Part shown: one piece after another, positions 61,108 to 64,000 of the stretch
How the letters are laid out: every line of letters starts with the position of its first letter
How positions within the stretch are numbered: the stretch's first letter is position 1
Assembly (NCBI RefSeq): GCF_037975245.1
Contig: NC_092562.1
Location: 833,501-897,500 of the forward strand
Length of the DNA stretch: 64,000 bases
Reading direction: 5' to 3'
Origin: Apostichopus japonicus
Lineage: Eukaryota > Echinodermata > Holothuroidea > Aspidochirotida > Stichopodidae
Position numbers and translations under genes: made by a program
The notes under the pieces: model-generated
The model's input: the letters and a program-made list of their open reading frames with translations, nothing else
What the model was told of the DNA's origin: nothing
The model's database searches: none

Positions 61108-64000
61108 GTTCCTTTGCCATAATGACCACCGAGCTGTAGTTTGGACAATCATCTCTGTCTATTGCTGAGACCCAAATCTCTGCGTTCTACTTATTTGCAA
61201 ATTTTATTTATGACACAAGCGTCACTCATTTTTAGCTATAAAAGTCAAATCTAGGGGTGAATTTTTGTCAATACATTCTGCAGGTTTAAAGATACAGATA
61301 TAATTCCATGCATTCATGAATCCATCAAGGAAGTGTTGACCCATGCCCCCCCTCCATGCCCCCCTCTTGCTAATTTCAACGTCATAAAAAGGAAACAAAT
61401 TGAAAGTAGTCTATACTAATACGGCCCAGACTGCACCATTTGACATCTAAAATTATAATTTTCTGACGGAGGACTCCCTACCCCCCTACATGAGTCAGCT
61501 CTAATGACCCCAGGGTCACACCCTCTCCTTCATTATATCCGGAATTTGTCTCTATCAACTGCTGTATGTAATACATAGTGTGGCTATTTTGCAATGACAT
61601 TGTCCAAATAACATGATGTACCCCATCATAAATAATGAAGGTTGTTTCGGTCATAGAATATGCTGTATCTTACCACTCGTCAATCATCAAAAGTTTTGTT
61701 GACTCCCTAGTTTTAGAGAGATTTTTTCCGCATAGCCTTGTTTCCTGATTAATTTCTTACTGAATTACCAGAATTGTACTATGGCATCTTAATGTTGCAG
61801 ACATGTATAGATAGTTGTGCATGTCAATGTTTCTCTGTTGCTAAATTTCTCCATCTTTTTTGTGTGTGCAATTTCTTAGATATGCCTAGCATAGCAGTCG
61901 GTGTGTGATTTAACCATTGCTCTTTTATCAAATTATTGTAACAAGCAACTATTCAATGTACTATCACATGTCAACGAGTTTACCCGATTTTCATATTCCT
62001 GCGCTGGCATAAATTCGACCATTTTGTTTTCCTTGTCTGGTGTTCATGAATATGAGGAGGTGATTACAGGACCGTATGAATGGACAGTGCTTTCCGTTCC
62101 AAGTTTGTCATTCACGGTGCTAATATATACTCCATAAAGAATTGATGTGGTGAAGCAGTATCACCTTGGTCAACGATCTCATCACATTTCATTGTTGACC
62201 AAAGCAATATTATTATCAACCAAAGCTTTTTATTATCAGGAATACCTTTTCTTTTGTACGTGTGTGTGTGTTCATTATGATCAATCTTTGCCTTTCTTGC
62301 TTCTGCTCGCTATTTGCAAACTGTCAATTCTTTGATTTTTTCTTTTTTTCTAAAACACCAAAAAGTTGTGCTAAAAATCCTTGTCGACAGCAATTGATAT
62401 CAAACATATTGCCAGCTTAAGTGAGAAAAAAAATGGAGCTAAAAAAATAATTTTTATGTTATCATTAGTTTTGAAAATGATTTTAAGGAAGAAAAAAAAG
62501 AGAGAGAGAGAGAAAAAAAACAATATTTAGTGATAAAATGCTTTGAAAAAGCACAATTAATAAGAAAAAATTATCAAGGGAATTAATTATTCAGATATTT
62601 GTTTCATATTTAAGAAGATTTAAACTTTCCTCTTGTCACAGTTTCTTTAAAAAAATGTATTTCCTTAACCAAAATGTTAAATGTTTTGATCTTTTGTTAC
62701 AGCGTTGAATTCATTACGTTCTCCTCACTTTAAAAGTATGGAAAATGGATTTGAAATCCACCTCCGCACCCCCCTTGCCATCTATTTTTGAATTTGAATT
62801 TTTTTGCTTTGCTTTACTCTCTTGTACTTCGGACATTGTTTAAGTGCTCTAAAGACAAAGGTGCTGTCATAGTTTTGTTGGTGGAAGTGATATTTCACAG
62901 GTAGATACCAAATATTTGTGTGTGATAGTCAAGCAACTTTTAGTAAACAGTAATGCCATAAGTACCCCTAAGGTACTACTCTATGTTTATATACATATAT
63001 ATGTAGAACAGTTCATTAGTTATCGAGAAATATACCATTTGCTATGTCAGGCATGTAACAAGGCGTGTGTATGTATGGGGGTGTTGGGGGTGGGGTTGTA
63101 GGGGGATCCAGGCAGTTACCATTAATATCATCGTTTCAGTCTATTATTGTCATAACTTTCTGTTGAAGAGGATCACACTTGAGTTTTGCACAGACATCAA
63201 CATGTACCAGAAAGGTTAGAGAAAAATACAAGAAACTTGTCAAAACTGTTTATTTAAGCGGATTTCAGAATCTGGAACAAATTTCATATCTTAGCAGTGA
63301 ATTTTACTTGCTATTGAGACAGACCTATGACCCTCCCTCTTCCCCCCCCCCCCCTTTCCCCCTTTTCCCCCTTCGCAATACTCATATCCTCCCAGCTCGT
63401 CACTTCCTAGACAGTCTCCATTTTGCCGAAACCTAGTTAGATTCGTGACACCGCATAGGATCGTTCATTATTTATCTTTGGGTTGTATTACGTTTTAAAC
63501 AAGACACAGATAACCAAAGTGAACCTTCCGCTGGCGTAACAAATGCACCAGTCATTACGTTAGTGCGGTGATTTTGTTCACTTCCTTCTAGTCGATAACG
63601 ACCGAATTTTCAATATATATATGCTGAAATCTGCCACTAAGTGGAACAGACTTTCCGCCTTTCACTGTAATTGTATTAATTAACCGTAGCTCTCACCAAA
63701 TGTATTGTATTCACCCGTCAGCTTAGTACACGTGCAGTATACAATTCTTTAATATTTTTAGTTATTACTATTTTTTTGCGTTAATATTGTTGTTTATTTG
63801 TACTTTTGTGTTATTATTTGAAGTCGATATGTTAGAAAATATTACAAGACCCTGATGTGTAATGAAAGTAAACACTACTAATTGAGAAATTAGAGTTATT
63901 GGAAGGCGATTAAATTTCCATCCCGTTGGAACTGTTACGATGTAAACCGTATTTCTAGAGTGATATTGAGGACAAGAAAAAAAAACTGATGTCAAAACCA
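61108..64000. other. Gene-free 3' flank of PRDX3
   Basis: No recognisable exon on either strand. Open frames at 61901-62137 and 62147-62335 have no family resemblance or splice context. A 13-C tract lies at 63342-63354, and short purine tracts lie at about 62490-62520. Confidence 0.45.

Noticed and set aside
61901-62137. 78-residue frame downstream of PRDX3
   Set aside because: No start or splice context, no recognisable domain and AT-rich composition like the surrounding non-coding DNA.

Overview
This is AT-rich nuclear DNA (roughly 36% GC by eye) from an animal. Its genes are intron-split and sparse. Dinucleotide arrays, tRNA-derived SINEs, poly-G/C tracts and decayed transposons fill most of it. 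The DMRTA-type gene, the vertebrate-like exon structure of a mitochondrial peroxiredoxin and the SINE types suggest a marine invertebrate, most likely an echinoderm (sea cucumber is my guess). The species assignment is inference only.

Layout, left to right. Positions 1-11773 have no recognisable exon and are probably intron or 5' flank of a doublesex/mab-3-related (DMRTA) gene. Its final coding exon, with the DMA domain, lies at 11774-12714 (+), followed by poly-A signals. Positions 12.8-47.5 kb look like a gene desert. They hold (TA)n arrays, a pentanucleotide array, an inverted-repeat (MITE-like) element at 26.2-26.5 kb, and a fragment of a Penelope-like retroelement endonuclease at 26.9-27.2 kb. 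That fragment ends in what looks like a worn hammerhead ribozyme followed by a TA array. A tRNA-like SINE head lies at 33.9 kb and a minus-strand SINE at 37.3 kb. A possible small two-exon gene of unknown function is at 47.7-48.8 kb (+). From 50.2 to 60.9 kb lies a complete seven-exon gene for mitochondrial typical 2-Cys peroxiredoxin (PRDX3-like, 247 aa). Two SINEs sit in its introns, and its last intron is almost filled by a 22-copy satellite of about 133 bp. Positions 61.1-64 kb show no gene.

The two firm genes are functionally unrelated: one is a transcription factor and the other a mitochondrial peroxide reductase. The most unusual structures are the satellite that abuts a splice acceptor in the peroxiredoxin gene, the Penelope/hammerhead/TA module with an exact 32-bp partner 2.1 kb away, a perfect 17-bp hairpin fed by a 21-bp triplication 3' of the DMRT gene, and the unrecognised two-exon candidate.
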